Shown: positions 22,004-30,873, counted from the stretch's first letter. The stretch is DNA of 64,000 bases from VAXT01 sp963728535 (GCA_963728535.1 CAVSKK010000001.1:2604001-2668000), one strand, 5' to 3'. The notes: a model not told the origin generated them from the letters alone. Numbers and translations are program-made.

Positions 22004-24148
22004 GTGGAAGTCGCGGCCCGACCCACAAGACCTCGTCTGACGGTGCCCACGGTGGTGGTGGCGCGCAGCGGCCTCACCGCCGCCCGCCTCCTCGCCGGCA
22101 TCGTCGGGCTCAGCTTTGCCCTGCGCGCGGCGCTTGCCTGGGTGCGCTCGACGCCTGTGTACTTCGGCGACGAGTACCTCTACTCGTCCCTTGGCCGTTC
22201 GCTCGCCGAGACGGGCCGCCCGCTCGTACGCGGTCAGGCGGCGCACTTCCCGGCGCTCCTCGAGCCGCTGCTCACCGCGCCAGCCTGGCTCGTGAGTGAT
22301 GTCGGCATCGCGTATCACCTGGCGCAGACGATTGGAGCCCTCGCCATGTCCCTGGCGGCGATTCCCGTCTACTGGCTCGCGAGGCGGCTCGGCCTGACGA
22401 CTGGTATCGCCCTCGGCATCGCCGTGCTCTCGCTTGCGCTCCCGGACCTCATCTACGCCTCGTGGATCGTCGCCGAGCCCTTCGCCTACCCCCTTGTTCT
22501 CGCGGCCGTCGCGGCCGGCGTCGCGGCGCTCGAACGGCCCTCGCGGCGCTCTCAGCTCGCGTTCGTCGCTTTCTGCGCCCTGGCCGCCTTCGCCCGCATC
22601 CAGTTCGTGATCCTGCCCGCCTGCTTCCTGGGCGCGATCTTCCTGGCGGGCTTGCGTGAACGGCGGCTGCGCGCCGCTCTCAGGGAGCAGCTGTTGCCAC
22701 TTGCCCTGTTCGCCGTGCCCCTGATCGCAACCCTCGCGGTCGGGCCTTCGCGTGTTCTCGCCTACTACGAAGGCGTCATCCACGTCGGGGTCGACCCGCT
22801 GGCGCTGCTCGAGCGCACCGGCATGAACCTGCTCGTCCTGCTGTACGCCTCCGGCTTCGTGCTCGTCCCCGGGGCGATCCTCGGGCTCGTGCTCGTCATC
22901 GCGCGACCCCGAACGCGCGGGGAGCTCGTGTTCGGGGCGATGACCTTGTTCCTGGCCGTCTCCCTGCTCATCGAGGCCGGGATCTTCGGCGCCTTCGAGC
23001 AAGCCCAGGAGCGCTATCTCTTCTACTTCCTGCCCCTCATCGTCATCTGCTTCGGGCTCTACGCAGCCCGTGGGTGGCCCTGGCGTCTCTACCACGTGCT
23101 CCTCGCGGCCGGAGTCGTCACCGCGGCGGCCGTCGTGCCGCTCGCCGGGTACGCCGCGAGCGATGAGAAGGCCCATTCGGCGCTGCTCTACGGCGTCTTC
23201 CGGATCGAGCAGTGGCTGGGCACGCCGGGCAACGGCTCGATCGCGGTTGCCTTGGCCGGCACCTGTGCGCTCGCGGTGCTGGTTGCTTGCTCGGCCCGCA
23301 TTCGAGTGGCGGCGTCCGTCGGAATCGCGCTCGCCATCCTGTTCTCGAGCGGGCTCGCGGCCGCCGGCGTCGTCTTCGACCAGGAGAACGCCCGCTCCGT
23401 GCGGAAGGCCTTCCTCCCCGCCGATCCCTCGTGGGTCGATCACGCCCACGTCGGTCACGTCTCGCTTCTTCGCAACATCGCCGGCGTCCGCGGTGGCGCG
23501 TTCCAGCAGCTCTTCTGGAACAGGTCCGTCAAGGAGCTGCTGCTGATGCCGGGCGCGCCGGAGATCGACCCGTTCCGTGCCGACCGCGTTCAGGTCGCCG
23601 GCGACGGCTCTCTGCTGGTCGGCAAGCGCGTGCTGACCGGCGCCTTGCTCGTCGACGACCATGCGGTGACGACCCAGTTCTCGGGTGCCGTCAAGGTCGC
23701 ATCGGCACCGGGGTACTCGCTCTACCGCCCGGCCGGACAGCCCCGGCTCACGCTCTTCTTCCTCGCCCGCTACGACGACGGCTGGATGGGCGACAAGGGG
23801 ACGATCAACCTCTGGCCCAGGCCGGGCAGCGATCGCCTGGAGGGCACCCTCGTCATCGACCTCGAGTCGCCGCCTCCGCTCGGAGCGACGACGGTTCAGT
23901 TCCGCCTCCCCGACGGTCGTGACGTCCGCGTCGCGGTTCCGGCTCACGGCTCGACGACCGTCCGCCTGCCCGTCTGCTCGCAGGGACCGTGGGTCACAGG
24001 TGTCCGCTCGAAGCTTCGCGGCTTCGTGGACGGTCGACCCGTCAGCGTGAAGGCCGGCGTTCCTCGCTTCGTCCCCGGCCACACTGGTTGCTCCGCAGCG
24101 CCCGAGCAGGAGCCGGCGGCGCCGGCCCCTGCGGACCAGACGGCGTGA
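22004..24148 (+). CDS. GT-C family membrane glycosyltransferase, first copy
   Basis: 714 residues with 10-12 predicted membrane helices, then a soluble C-terminal domain (from about 480). The first external loop has VYFGDEYLYSSLGRSLAETG; the D56-E57 pair fits the acidic catalytic motif of GT-C enzymes (ArnT/GT39/GT83 type) that use polyprenyl-phosphate sugars outside the membrane. The GTG start has no ribosome site and lies 8 bases after a -10-like element, consistent with leaderless translation. The acceptor is unknown; its position between pilins and pilT suggests pilin or surface glycan modification. It overlaps the next gene by 4 bases. Confidence 0.72.
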   Translation: MEVAARPTRPRLTVPTVVVARSGLTAARLLAGIVGLSFALRAALAWVRSTPVYFGDEYLYSSLGRSLAETGRPLVRGQAAHFPALLEPLLTAPAWLVSDVGIAYHLAQTIGALAMSLAAIPVYWLARRLGLTTGIALGIAVLSLALPDLIYASWIVAEPFAYPLVLAAVAAGVAALERPSRRSQLAFVAFCALAAFARIQFVILPACFLGAIFLAGLRERRLRAALREQLLPLALFAVPLIATLAVGPSRVLAYYEGVIHVGVDPLALLERTGMNLLVLLYASGFVLVPGAILGLVLVIARPRTRGELVFGAMTLFLAVSLLIEAGIFGAFEQAQERYLFYFLPLIVICFGLYAARGWPWRLYHVLLAAGVVTAAAVVPLAGYAASDEKAHSALLYGVFRIEQWLGTPGNGSIAVALAGTCALAVLVACSARIRVAASVGIALAILFSSGLAAAGVVFDQENARSVRKAFLPADPSWVDHAHVGHVSLLRNIAGVRGGAFQQLFWNRSVKELLLMPGAPEIDPFRADRVQVAGDGSLLVGKRVLTGALLVDDHAVTTQFSGAVKVASAPGYSLYRPAGQPRLTLFFLARYDDGWMGDKGTINLWPRPGSDRLEGTLVIDLESPPPLGATTVQFRLPDGRDVRVAVPAHGSTTVRLPVCSQGPWVTGVRSKLRGFVDGRPVSVKAGVPRFVPGHTGCSAAPEQEPAAPAPADQTA

Positions 24149-26316
24149 GCGCGCCTCAACGAGAGCGCGCTGCGGCAGAGCCCGCGGCGGGCCTCGAGCT
24201 GAAGCTCGTCCCGCAGGCGCGTCGGTTCCCGAAGCCGGCAGTCGTGCTCGCTCTCGTCTATCTCGCCGCGCTTGGCTACCACTGGCTCCAGTCCCGCTCG
24301 CACGTGTCGCCCGCAGTGTTCGGCGACGAGCTCGTCTACTCGAAGCTGGCCCAGAGCCTCTCCTCGGGCAACGGCTTTACCTTCCGTGGCGAGCCCCTGT
24401 TCTTCCCTGCGCCGCTTGCGGTCTTCCTCCAGATGCCGGCGTGGCTCATCCATTCGACTCCGACCGCGTACGAGGTCGTCAAGGCGCTCAACGTCGCCGT
24501 GATGGCGTCCGCGGTGTTTCCGGCTTACTGCATCTCCCGCCGGCTCATGCGGCCCTCGTTTGCGTTGCTCTGCGCCGCCACCGCCGTCGCGGGCCCGGCG
24601 ATGCTGTACGCCCCCTATCTCACGTCCGAGGCCCTCGCGTATCCGGTCTTCCTCCTTGCGCTCGCAACGATGTTGAGGGCGATCGACCGCCCGTCCCGCT
24701 GGCTGGAGGTCGCGGTGATCGCAGTCTCGCTCGCGGCTGTCCTGACGCGGCTCCAGTTCGTCGTCGTCCCGCTCATCTATCTGATCGCGGCGCCGCTTGC
24801 CGGACGACTGTGTGGAGAGTCCCTGCGCTCAACCGTCCGGCGGCACGCGTTGTCGCTCGGCGTCCTCGGTGTGCTCGTGGCAGTTCCGCTGCTGAGTCGC
24901 GGTGCGGTCTTCGGCACCTACGCCGGCGCCACGGAGCTCCACTACGACCCGCGCACCGTGCTGAGCTGGACCGGCTTCACCGCCGCGCTACTGCCGTTCG
25001 CGGCCGGCTGGCTCATCGTACCCGGTGCCCTGCTCGGGCTGGCCGCCGTCGCTGCGCGGCCGCGTGGGCGAGCCGACGCCGGGTTCGCAACTCTGGCCCT
25101 GTCGTCGCTCGTGCTCGTCCTCCTCGAGGCCGGCATGATCGCCGCCGGCGAGGCGGGTCGCGCGATCGAGCGCTACGACATCTACCTGATCCCCCTCGCT
25201 GCGACCGCGTTCTTCGCCTACGTCGAGCGCGGAGCGCCCTGGCTGCGCCTCTACGTCGGCCTCGCGCTGGCCGGATCCGCCACGGCCTGGCTGATGCCCT
25301 TCCCCGCGCGGGCCGGAACGGCCTTCAGCTTCGACAGCCCAACGTTCTCCGCGTATGCGCAGCTCGCCACCTGGTTCGGGAACGCGAATGCGGCGACCCT
25401 CTTCGCCGCGATCCCGTTCCTCGGCGGGATCGCACTCGCGCTGCTTCCTCTTCGCCGCCGGCTCGTGCCGGTCGCAGTCTGCGGAGCGACGATCGCCGTC
25501 CTCCTGCTGAGCGGGATACCCGCGTATGCCGGAGACCACGCGGTGACGCGCGGCACCTTGCACTTGCGGGCCGGCGATCCGCCGAACTGGCTCGACCGAA
25601 GCGGGCTCGGTCCCGCCGACTATCTCCAGCTACCGGGTGGCTCGGCCCACTACGGCTGGCTCCTCGAGGCGTGGAACCGGGACTTCCGGCACGCGATACA
25701 GATGGGTCTTCCGACCTACGACGGGTACGCCTCCTCGACCGCCCGGATCGACCGAGACGGGCGGCTCCTCGTCGATGGGCGCCCTCCAGACGCCGGCATC
25801 CTCGTGGTCAACGACGTTGCAACGGCGATCGAGATCGACGGCAGCCGCGTCGTCGCGCGCCCTCGGGACGGTCTCACGGCTTACCGGCTGCCGTCGGCCC
25901 CACATGTTCGTTCCCTGGCGCCGGGCCTCGGCTTCGACCGTTGGGCAGCGTCGGCCGTGAGCTTTCAGGTCTGGCCGCGGAGCAGTTCGCCCAGAGGGCA
26001 CTACCAGGTCGTCCTCGCGCTCCCCCGCGGGCTCGCTGCGAGGCGAGTGACATTCGAGTCCAAGGGCTCGGTCGATCGCACCATCCGGGTGCAGCCGGGC
26101 GAGCGGACGGGCGTTCGAATCCCGGTGCGGGGCTTCCCGGTGCCGGTTTTGCGCATCACGACGGATACGGCCGATTACGCCGGAGGGGGTACTCCGAATG
26201 CGCGGTTCCTCGCGGTTCGCATTCCGTCCATCTTCTACGTATCGAGAGGGCAAAACAGCGATTCAAGGACCTGCCTCGCGCTGCCGATAGCTCGTTCGAG
26301 GGACTGCCATGCCTGA
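24145..26316 (+). CDS. GT-C family membrane glycosyltransferase, second copy
   Basis: 723 residues from the GTG that overlaps the previous stop (GTGA). Same architecture as its neighbour: multi-helix membrane part and a soluble C-terminal domain with similar end motifs (RVTFESKGSVDRTIRVQPGERT versus TTVQFRLPDGRDVRVAVPAHG). The FGDE motif gives D61-E62 in the first external loop (AVFGDELVYSKLAQSLSSG). A diverged tandem duplicate. Its last codons overlap the start of the second pilT, tying it to pilus expression. Confidence 0.72.
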   Translation: MSAPQRERAAAEPAAGLELKLVPQARRFPKPAVVLALVYLAALGYHWLQSRSHVSPAVFGDELVYSKLAQSLSSGNGFTFRGEPLFFPAPLAVFLQMPAWLIHSTPTAYEVVKALNVAVMASAVFPAYCISRRLMRPSFALLCAATAVAGPAMLYAPYLTSEALAYPVFLLALATMLRAIDRPSRWLEVAVIAVSLAAVLTRLQFVVVPLIYLIAAPLAGRLCGESLRSTVRRHALSLGVLGVLVAVPLLSRGAVFGTYAGATELHYDPRTVLSWTGFTAALLPFAAGWLIVPGALLGLAAVAARPRGRADAGFATLALSSLVLVLLEAGMIAAGEAGRAIERYDIYLIPLAATAFFAYVERGAPWLRLYVGLALAGSATAWLMPFPARAGTAFSFDSPTFSAYAQLATWFGNANAATLFAAIPFLGGIALALLPLRRRLVPVAVCGATIAVLLLSGIPAYAGDHAVTRGTLHLRAGDPPNWLDRSGLGPADYLQLPGGSAHYGWLLEAWNRDFRHAIQMGLPTYDGYASSTARIDRDGRLLVDGRPPDAGILVVNDVATAIEIDGSRVVARPRDGLTAYRLPSAPHVRSLAPGLGFDRWAASAVSFQVWPRSSSPRGHYQVVLALPRGLAARRVTFESKGSVDRTIRVQPGERTGVRIPVRGFPVPVLRITTDTADYAGGGTPNARFLAVRIPSIFYVSRGQNSDSRTCLALPIARSRDCHA
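26264..26290 (+). promoter_or_regulatory. Sigma-28-like promoter of the pilT-pilMNOP unit
   Basis: CAAG (26264-26267), 15 bases, GCCGATAG (26283-26290), inside the end of the GT-C gene. The pilT ATG is 18 bases downstream with a GAGGGA ribosome site between. Confidence 0.55.
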
Positions 26317-27430
26317 GAACTCATTCTCAATCGACACGCTGCTCGAGCAGATGGTCGCGCACAACGCGTCCGATCTGCACGTGACCGTCGGCTCGCAGCC
26401 GGCGCTGCGTGTCCGCGGCCAGCTGGAGCGGCTCGAAGCCTTCCCCGAGTTGAGTGCGGACACGACCCGGCAGCTCCTCTACCGGATCATCTCGAGCGAG
26501 CAGCAGAAGCGCCTCGAGATCGACCGCCAGCTCGACCTCTCTTACTCGATCCCCGGCCTTGCACGCTTCCGAGTCAACATCTACTCGCAGCGTGAGAGCC
26601 TCGCCGCCGCCTTCCGCATGATTCCCGCGGAGCTGAAGAGCCTCGAGGAGCTGGGCCTTCCCACCGAGCTCTACGAGGTCTGCCACAAGCCTCGTGGGCT
26701 CGTTCTCGTGACCGGCCCGACCGGCTCCGGCAAGTCGACCACGCTCGCGGCCCTCATCGACGAGATCAACCGGACGCGCGCCGAGCACATCATCACGATC
26801 GAGGACCCGATCGAGTTCCTGCACCGCCACAAGCGCTGCATCGTCAACCAGCGTGAGCTCGGCCCCGACGCCACCAGCTTTGCAGATGCTCTCCGCGGTG
26901 CGCTCCGCCAGGATCCCGACGTGATCCTGCTCGGCGAGATGCGCGACCTCGAGACGATCTCGACCGCGCTGACCGCCGCCGAGACCGGGCACCTCGTGTT
27001 CGCAACGCTCCATACACAGGACGCCGCCTCCACGGTCGACCGTGTGATCGACGTCTTCCCCGCCGGCCAGCAGGGCCAGATCCGGACGCAGCTCGCCGGG
27101 ACGCTCGAGGGCGTCATCGCCCAGACGCTGCTTCCGACGGCCGACGGTCTTGGTCGTGTCGCCGCAGTCGAGGTCCTCGCCCCGGACGATGCAGTGCGGA
27201 ACCTCATCCGGCAAGCCAAGATCGAACAGGTCTACTCGATCATGCAGACCGGCGGCAAGAAGGGCATGCACACGATGGAACAGGCTCTCGCCGAGCTCGT
27301 CCTCCGCGGGATCATCACCGAGGAGGTCGCGCTGGGCCGGTCGAGCCGCACCGACATGCTGCGCGGCTTGCTCGATCGAGCAGCCGGCGCGGGTGGAGAG
27401 GCGGCCCCGCTCAGGGTCGCTCAGGGATAG
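26309..27430 (+). CDS. pilT: Type IV pilus ATPase PilT, second copy
   Basis: 373 residues with the full PilT set: N-terminal MVAHNASDLHVTVGSQPALRV, Walker A GPTGSGKST, IEDPIEF, Walker B DPDVILLGEMRD, His box GHLVFATLHTQDA and C-terminal MQTGGKKGMHTMEQAL. No zinc cysteines, so not PilB. Differs from the pilT at 7514 in the Walker B arginine context (GEMRDLET versus GELRDAES) and could be the PilT/PilU partner of that protein. First gene of a tight run with pilM-N-O-P. Confidence 0.93.
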   Translation: MPENSFSIDTLLEQMVAHNASDLHVTVGSQPALRVRGQLERLEAFPELSADTTRQLLYRIISSEQQKRLEIDRQLDLSYSIPGLARFRVNIYSQRESLAAAFRMIPAELKSLEELGLPTELYEVCHKPRGLVLVTGPTGSGKSTTLAALIDEINRTRAEHIITIEDPIEFLHRHKRCIVNQRELGPDATSFADALRGALRQDPDVILLGEMRDLETISTALTAAETGHLVFATLHTQDAASTVDRVIDVFPAGQQGQIRTQLAGTLEGVIAQTLLPTADGLGRVAAVEVLAPDDAVRNLIRQAKIEQVYSIMQTGGKKGMHTMEQALAELVLRGIITEEVALGRSSRTDMLRGLLDRAAGAGGEAAPLRVAQG

Positions 27431-27433
27431 ATC

Positions 27434-28711
27434 ATGGATTTCAAGAAAGAGATCAAGCTCAAGGACCTCCTGCCGAAGCGCGGAAGCAAGGCTGCGAAAG
27501 ACGTTGTCGTGGCCGAGGAGAAGCCCGCCAAGTCCAAGCGGAGCCTCCCGTTTTCCCGCAAGGCCAAGGCCCCCGGCGAGCATGCCGAGGCCCAGCCGAG
27601 CGAGAAGAAGCAGAAGCCCAAGCGCGCGTCGAAGCTGGCCGCGGCCAAGACGGCTCGCCACAAGCGGCTCGTCGGGCTCAAGATCGGCGCATCTCAGCTG
27701 TCAGCCGCCCGAGTCGTGAACAACGGTTCCGCCGAGCTCGTCCAGGTTGCACAGCAGGCGCTCGACCCCGGAGTCATCGTCGGCGGTGAGCTGCGCGAGC
27801 CCGAAGCGCTCTCCGAGGCACTGAAGCGGTTCTTCAATGACAACAAGCTTCCGAAGCAGGAAGTGCGACTCGGAATCGCAAGCAATCGCATCGGCGTCCG
27901 GACGTTCGAGATCGGTGGCATCACCGACCCGAAGCAGCTCGAGAACGCGATTCGCTTTCGAGCCCAGGAGACGTTGCCGATCCCGCTCGAAGAGGCCGTC
28001 CTCGATTACCAGATCCTCGGGGAGACCGTCGACGAAGAGGGTGCACGGACTCATCGCGTCCTGCTCGTCGTCGCATACCGGGACCTCGTCGACCGTTATG
28101 TGGCCGCTTGCAAGAAGGCCGGCATCAAGCTCGTCGGCATCGATCTCGAGGCGTTCGCGCTCCTGCGCGCCCTCGGCGATCGGCCCAGCGATGCAGGCAA
28201 CGCAGCGATTGTCGTCGTCACCGTCGGTTCCGAGCGCTCGACGCTGGCCGTCTCGAACGGAGAGACCTGCGAGTTCACCCGGGTCATCGAATGGGGCGGT
28301 TACAACCTGAACGTCGTCATCGCCCGTGCCCTGGACATGACGCCGATCGAGGCTGAGCCGATCAAGCTTTCTCTCTCGCTGCTCGAGCCGGCCGAAGCGA
28401 TGGATCTCGATCCGGAGCGCGCGGCCAAGGTTCGCACCGCTGTCCACGAAGAGCTTCAGTTGTTCGCGAGGGAGCTCGTCTCCTCGCTCCAGTTCTACCA
28501 GGGGCAGCCGGGCTCGCTCGGCATCGCCGAGGTCGTCCTGACAGGCGGCACCGGCCAGCTTCCCGGGCTCGACGCAGAGCTCGGGCGGATGCTCGGCGTG
28601 AAGGTCCGCGTCGGTGACCCCCTTTCGCGCGTCACCTTGGGCAAGAAGCTCGGTAGCGACATCGAGGCCGGCTCGCTTGCCGTCGCGATCGGACTGGGGA
28701 TCGAAGCATGA
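27434..28711 (+). CDS. pilM: Type IV pilus assembly protein PilM
   Basis: 425 residues. About 75 residues of Lys-rich N-terminal extension (KKEIKLKDLLPKRGSKAAKD...) precede the actin/FtsA-like PilM fold: VGLKIGASQLSAARV, FRAQETLPIPLEEAVLDYQIL, TVGSERSTLAVSNG and VVLTGGTGQLPGLDAEL. PilM binds the cytoplasmic tail of PilN and links the ATPases to the membrane alignment complex. The N-terminal extension is unusual and could bind nucleotides, acidic partners or lipids. Three bases separate it from pilT; its stop overlaps pilN. Confidence 0.9.
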   Translation: MDFKKEIKLKDLLPKRGSKAAKDVVVAEEKPAKSKRSLPFSRKAKAPGEHAEAQPSEKKQKPKRASKLAAAKTARHKRLVGLKIGASQLSAARVVNNGSAELVQVAQQALDPGVIVGGELREPEALSEALKRFFNDNKLPKQEVRLGIASNRIGVRTFEIGGITDPKQLENAIRFRAQETLPIPLEEAVLDYQILGETVDEEGARTHRVLLVVAYRDLVDRYVAACKKAGIKLVGIDLEAFALLRALGDRPSDAGNAAIVVVTVGSERSTLAVSNGETCEFTRVIEWGGYNLNVVIARALDMTPIEAEPIKLSLSLLEPAEAMDLDPERAAKVRTAVHEELQLFARELVSSLQFYQGQPGSLGIAEVVLTGGTGQLPGLDAELGRMLGVKVRVGDPLSRVTLGKKLGSDIEAGSLAVAIGLGIEA

Positions 28712-29295
28712 GAGCCGTCAACCTCCTCCCAAAGGACGACGGGCGCCAGCGAGGCCAATCCTTCCGCGAGAACCCACTCGTGATCGGCGGTGTGGTCGGG
28801 ACCGTGCTCGTGACGGCCGTTCTCTGCGCCATGTTCTTGATGGCCAGCACGGGCGTCGCCGACAACCAGGAGCGCCATGACGCTGTGGCGGCCGAGCTCG
28901 CCGCAACGCCTGTCCCGCCCCCGACAGTGGCCGGTGACACGGAGCTCGAGCAGCAGAAGAGCGCGCGCATCGGTGCGCTATCGGCCGCGCTTTCAGGTCG
29001 GCTCGCCTGGGATCGCGTGCTTCGTGAGGTCTCGCTCGTCCTGCCCGACGACGTCTGGCTCTCGAGCCTCTCGGCGACGGCGCCGGTCGCTGCATCTCCG
29101 ACGACCACTGCCGGCTTCTCGATCAACGGCAGGACCTATTCTCACGACGGCGTCGCGCGCCTGCTCGCGCGTCTCTCGGTGGTGCCTCAGCTCTCGAACG
29201 TCCAGCTCCAGCACAGCGCACTCGCGACGAGCGAGACGGGGCGCAAGGTGGTCGAGTTCTCGATCAACGCGACCGTGAAAGGCGCGGGAGCCTGA
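28708..29295 (+). CDS. pilN: Type IV pilus assembly protein PilN
   Basis: 195 residues: the short conserved cytoplasmic start MRAVNLLPKD (the PilM-binding INLLPxR-like segment), one membrane helix (about 28-50), then a periplasmic-type ferredoxin-like domain with LSGRLAWDRVLREVSLVLPDDVWLSSL. Standard length and order. It overlaps pilM (ATGA) and pilO (one base). Confidence 0.92.
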   Translation: MRAVNLLPKDDGRQRGQSFRENPLVIGGVVGTVLVTAVLCAMFLMASTGVADNQERHDAVAAELAATPVPPPTVAGDTELEQQKSARIGALSAALSGRLAWDRVLREVSLVLPDDVWLSSLSATAPVAASPTTTAGFSINGRTYSHDGVARLLARLSVVPQLSNVQLQHSALATSETGRKVVEFSINATVKGAGA

Positions 29296-30002
29296 TGCGC
29301 GCGAAGCCTTCAGCAGCAGTCATCGCCGGCGTCGTCGTCGGCCTGCTCGTGTACGCGTTGGCCGGCTACTTCCTGCTCGTCTCTCCGCAGAAGAGCAAGG
29401 CCGCCGACCTCGAGCGCCAGACCGACGCGACACAACTGCAGATCGACCAGTACCGCACGCTCGCCGCCCAGGCGCGCGCAACACCGCCGATCCGGGTCGC
29501 CGAGCTGTTCCGGCTGACGAAGGCGATGCCGGACAGCGTGGACATGGCCGGGGTCATCCTCGAGCTCAGTCACGTTGCCCGTGCGAGCGGGATCCAGTTC
29601 GACTCGATCACCCCGCAAGGAGCGACACCCGTGTCGGGTTACTCGACCGTTCCTCTCACCGTCGAGTTCGACGGGAACTTCTACGAGCTCTCCGACTTCC
29701 TGTTCCGCGTCCGCAACCTCGTGCGCGTCCAAGCGGGAGTGCTGGATGCGCAGGGACGTCTGTTCGTCGTCGACGCGATCAGCTTCGGCGAGAGCACGAA
29801 GGCGTTCCCCCGGATCAGGGCGAGCCTGACGGTCCATGCCTTCGTCTACGGCGATCTCTCGGTGGTCGTCCCTCCGGTCACTCCGACCGCCCCCGCCACG
29901 ACGGACACGACGTCGACGGCCCCGACGACCGGGCCCACCACGACCGCGCCGTCACCCGAAACGCCGCCTGACGGCGCAAGCGCAGCCCCGGAGACTCCGT
30001 AA
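29295..30002 (+). CDS. pilO: Type IV pilus assembly protein PilO
   Basis: 235 residues: one N-terminal membrane helix (VIAGVVVGLLVYALAGYFLLV), a coiled-coil (about 30-60), then the PilO domain with SHVARASGIQFDSITPQG and FDGNFYELSDFLFRVRNLVRV. The C-terminal 40 residues are Thr/Pro-rich (TTDTTSTAPTTGPTTTAPSP), possibly a glycosylated or wall-spanning tail. It pairs with PilN outside the membrane. Confidence 0.9.
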   Translation: MRAKPSAAVIAGVVVGLLVYALAGYFLLVSPQKSKAADLERQTDATQLQIDQYRTLAAQARATPPIRVAELFRLTKAMPDSVDMAGVILELSHVARASGIQFDSITPQGATPVSGYSTVPLTVEFDGNFYELSDFLFRVRNLVRVQAGVLDAQGRLFVVDAISFGESTKAFPRIRASLTVHAFVYGDLSVVVPPVTPTAPATTDTTSTAPTTGPTTTAPSPETPPDGASAAPETP

Positions 30003-30679
30003 TGGCGAAGTTCGACCCAAAGGCGAAGGCCAAGAAGCAGAAGATCATCGCGGCGGTGCTCGGTGTGCTGCTCCTCGGCGTGCTCGCGTACGAAGTGCCG
30101 TCGCTGATGAAGTCGAAGAAGCCTCCGGCGGCCAGCGTCGCGGCTCCGGTCACTCCTGCCCCGGGAGTTGCTCCCGTGGCCGGCGGCCCCGTCGCCGTCG
30201 CCCCCGTCGCCGTGCCTCTCGCCACGACTCTTGCCGATTCCGACCCACCGGCCCAGGCCGAGAGTGGACAGCTCCTGTCGTTTGACCGATTCTCGAGCAA
30301 AGACCCGTTTGTTCAGCAAGTAGACGCCACGGGCGCCACACCGGCCGCTGCGGCGAAAACGCAGAAGGGGACCCAGCCGAAGATCCCGTCGGCCATCCGC
30401 ACCACTCGGTCTCAGCCGGTACCCACGCCGAACCCCAGCACGGCACGGATCTCGGTCAATGGGACGAGCGAAACAGTCGAACTCAGCAAGACCTTCCCCT
30501 CGTCCGACCCGGTCTTCCGCCTCGTCGCGCTGACGAGAACGACGGCCAAGATCGGAATCGCTGGCGGCTCTCTGTCGACCGGGGGCGAGACCACGACCCT
30601 CACGAAGGGCAAGAAGGTCACGCTCATGAACACCGCCGACGGCACTCGCTACGAACTGACCCTTCTCTCGGTTTCCTGA
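30002..30679 (+). CDS. PilP-like pilus alignment-complex protein
   Basis: 225 residues: Lys-rich cytoplasmic start, one membrane helix (KIIAAVLGVLLLGVLAYEV), an Ala/Pro/Val-rich spacer, SFDRFSSKDPFVQQ (the DPF motif typical of PilP/GspC-like proteins) and a beta-rich C-terminus. In diderms PilP contacts the secretin; no secretin is present here, so its partner differs. It overlaps pilO at TAATG. The last four codons and stop lie inside the terminal repeat of element R2 copy 2, so the native C-terminus may have been replaced. Confidence 0.75.
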   Translation: MAKFDPKAKAKKQKIIAAVLGVLLLGVLAYEVPSLMKSKKPPAASVAAPVTPAPGVAPVAGGPVAVAPVAVPLATTLADSDPPAQAESGQLLSFDRFSSKDPFVQQVDATGATPAAAAKTQKGTQPKIPSAIRTTRSQPVPTPNPSTARISVNGTSETVELSKTFPSSDPVFRLVALTRTTAKIGIAGGSLSTGGETTTLTKGKKVTLMNTADGTRYELTLLSVS

Positions 30680-30800
30680 GCGGCTCCCCGCTTCCGCGGG
30701 AAGCCTCGCGCCGCTCCGCACCCTCCTGCGAGCGGCCCGTGCGACCCAGCACTGTTCCACTCGCATACGGGCACGGAGCGACACGTCAGAAAACCGAGAG
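30665..30800 (+). mobile_element. R2 MITE-like element, copy 2
   Basis: 136 bp between CTCTCGGTTTCCTGA (30665-30679) and its near-perfect inverse TCAGAAAACCGAGAG (30786-30800). The interior aligns along its length with 5981-6114 in opposite orientation, sharing for example GCACTGTTCCACTCGCATAC. The internal hairpin (about 30680-30715, CCCGC-TTCC-GCGGG and flanking pairs) differs in sequence from copy 1 but keeps pairing. The left terminus overlaps the pilP-like stop codon. It may also serve as terminator of the pilus unit. Confidence 0.7.
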
Positions 30801-30873
30801 TGGGGTAGGACCTAAAGCAAGGACCGAGACTGCCCGTACCCACGGCCTACCCAGCCGCAGGTACGGGTTGCCG

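Noticed and set aside
21758..24082. Minus-strand frame of 774 codons opposite the first GT-C gene
   Set aside because: Low-complexity charged translation; the plus-strand gene has clear membrane helices and motifs.
24441..26384. Plus-strand frame of 647 codons inside the second GT-C gene
   Set aside because: Arg/Ala-rich shadow lacking any recognisable feature.
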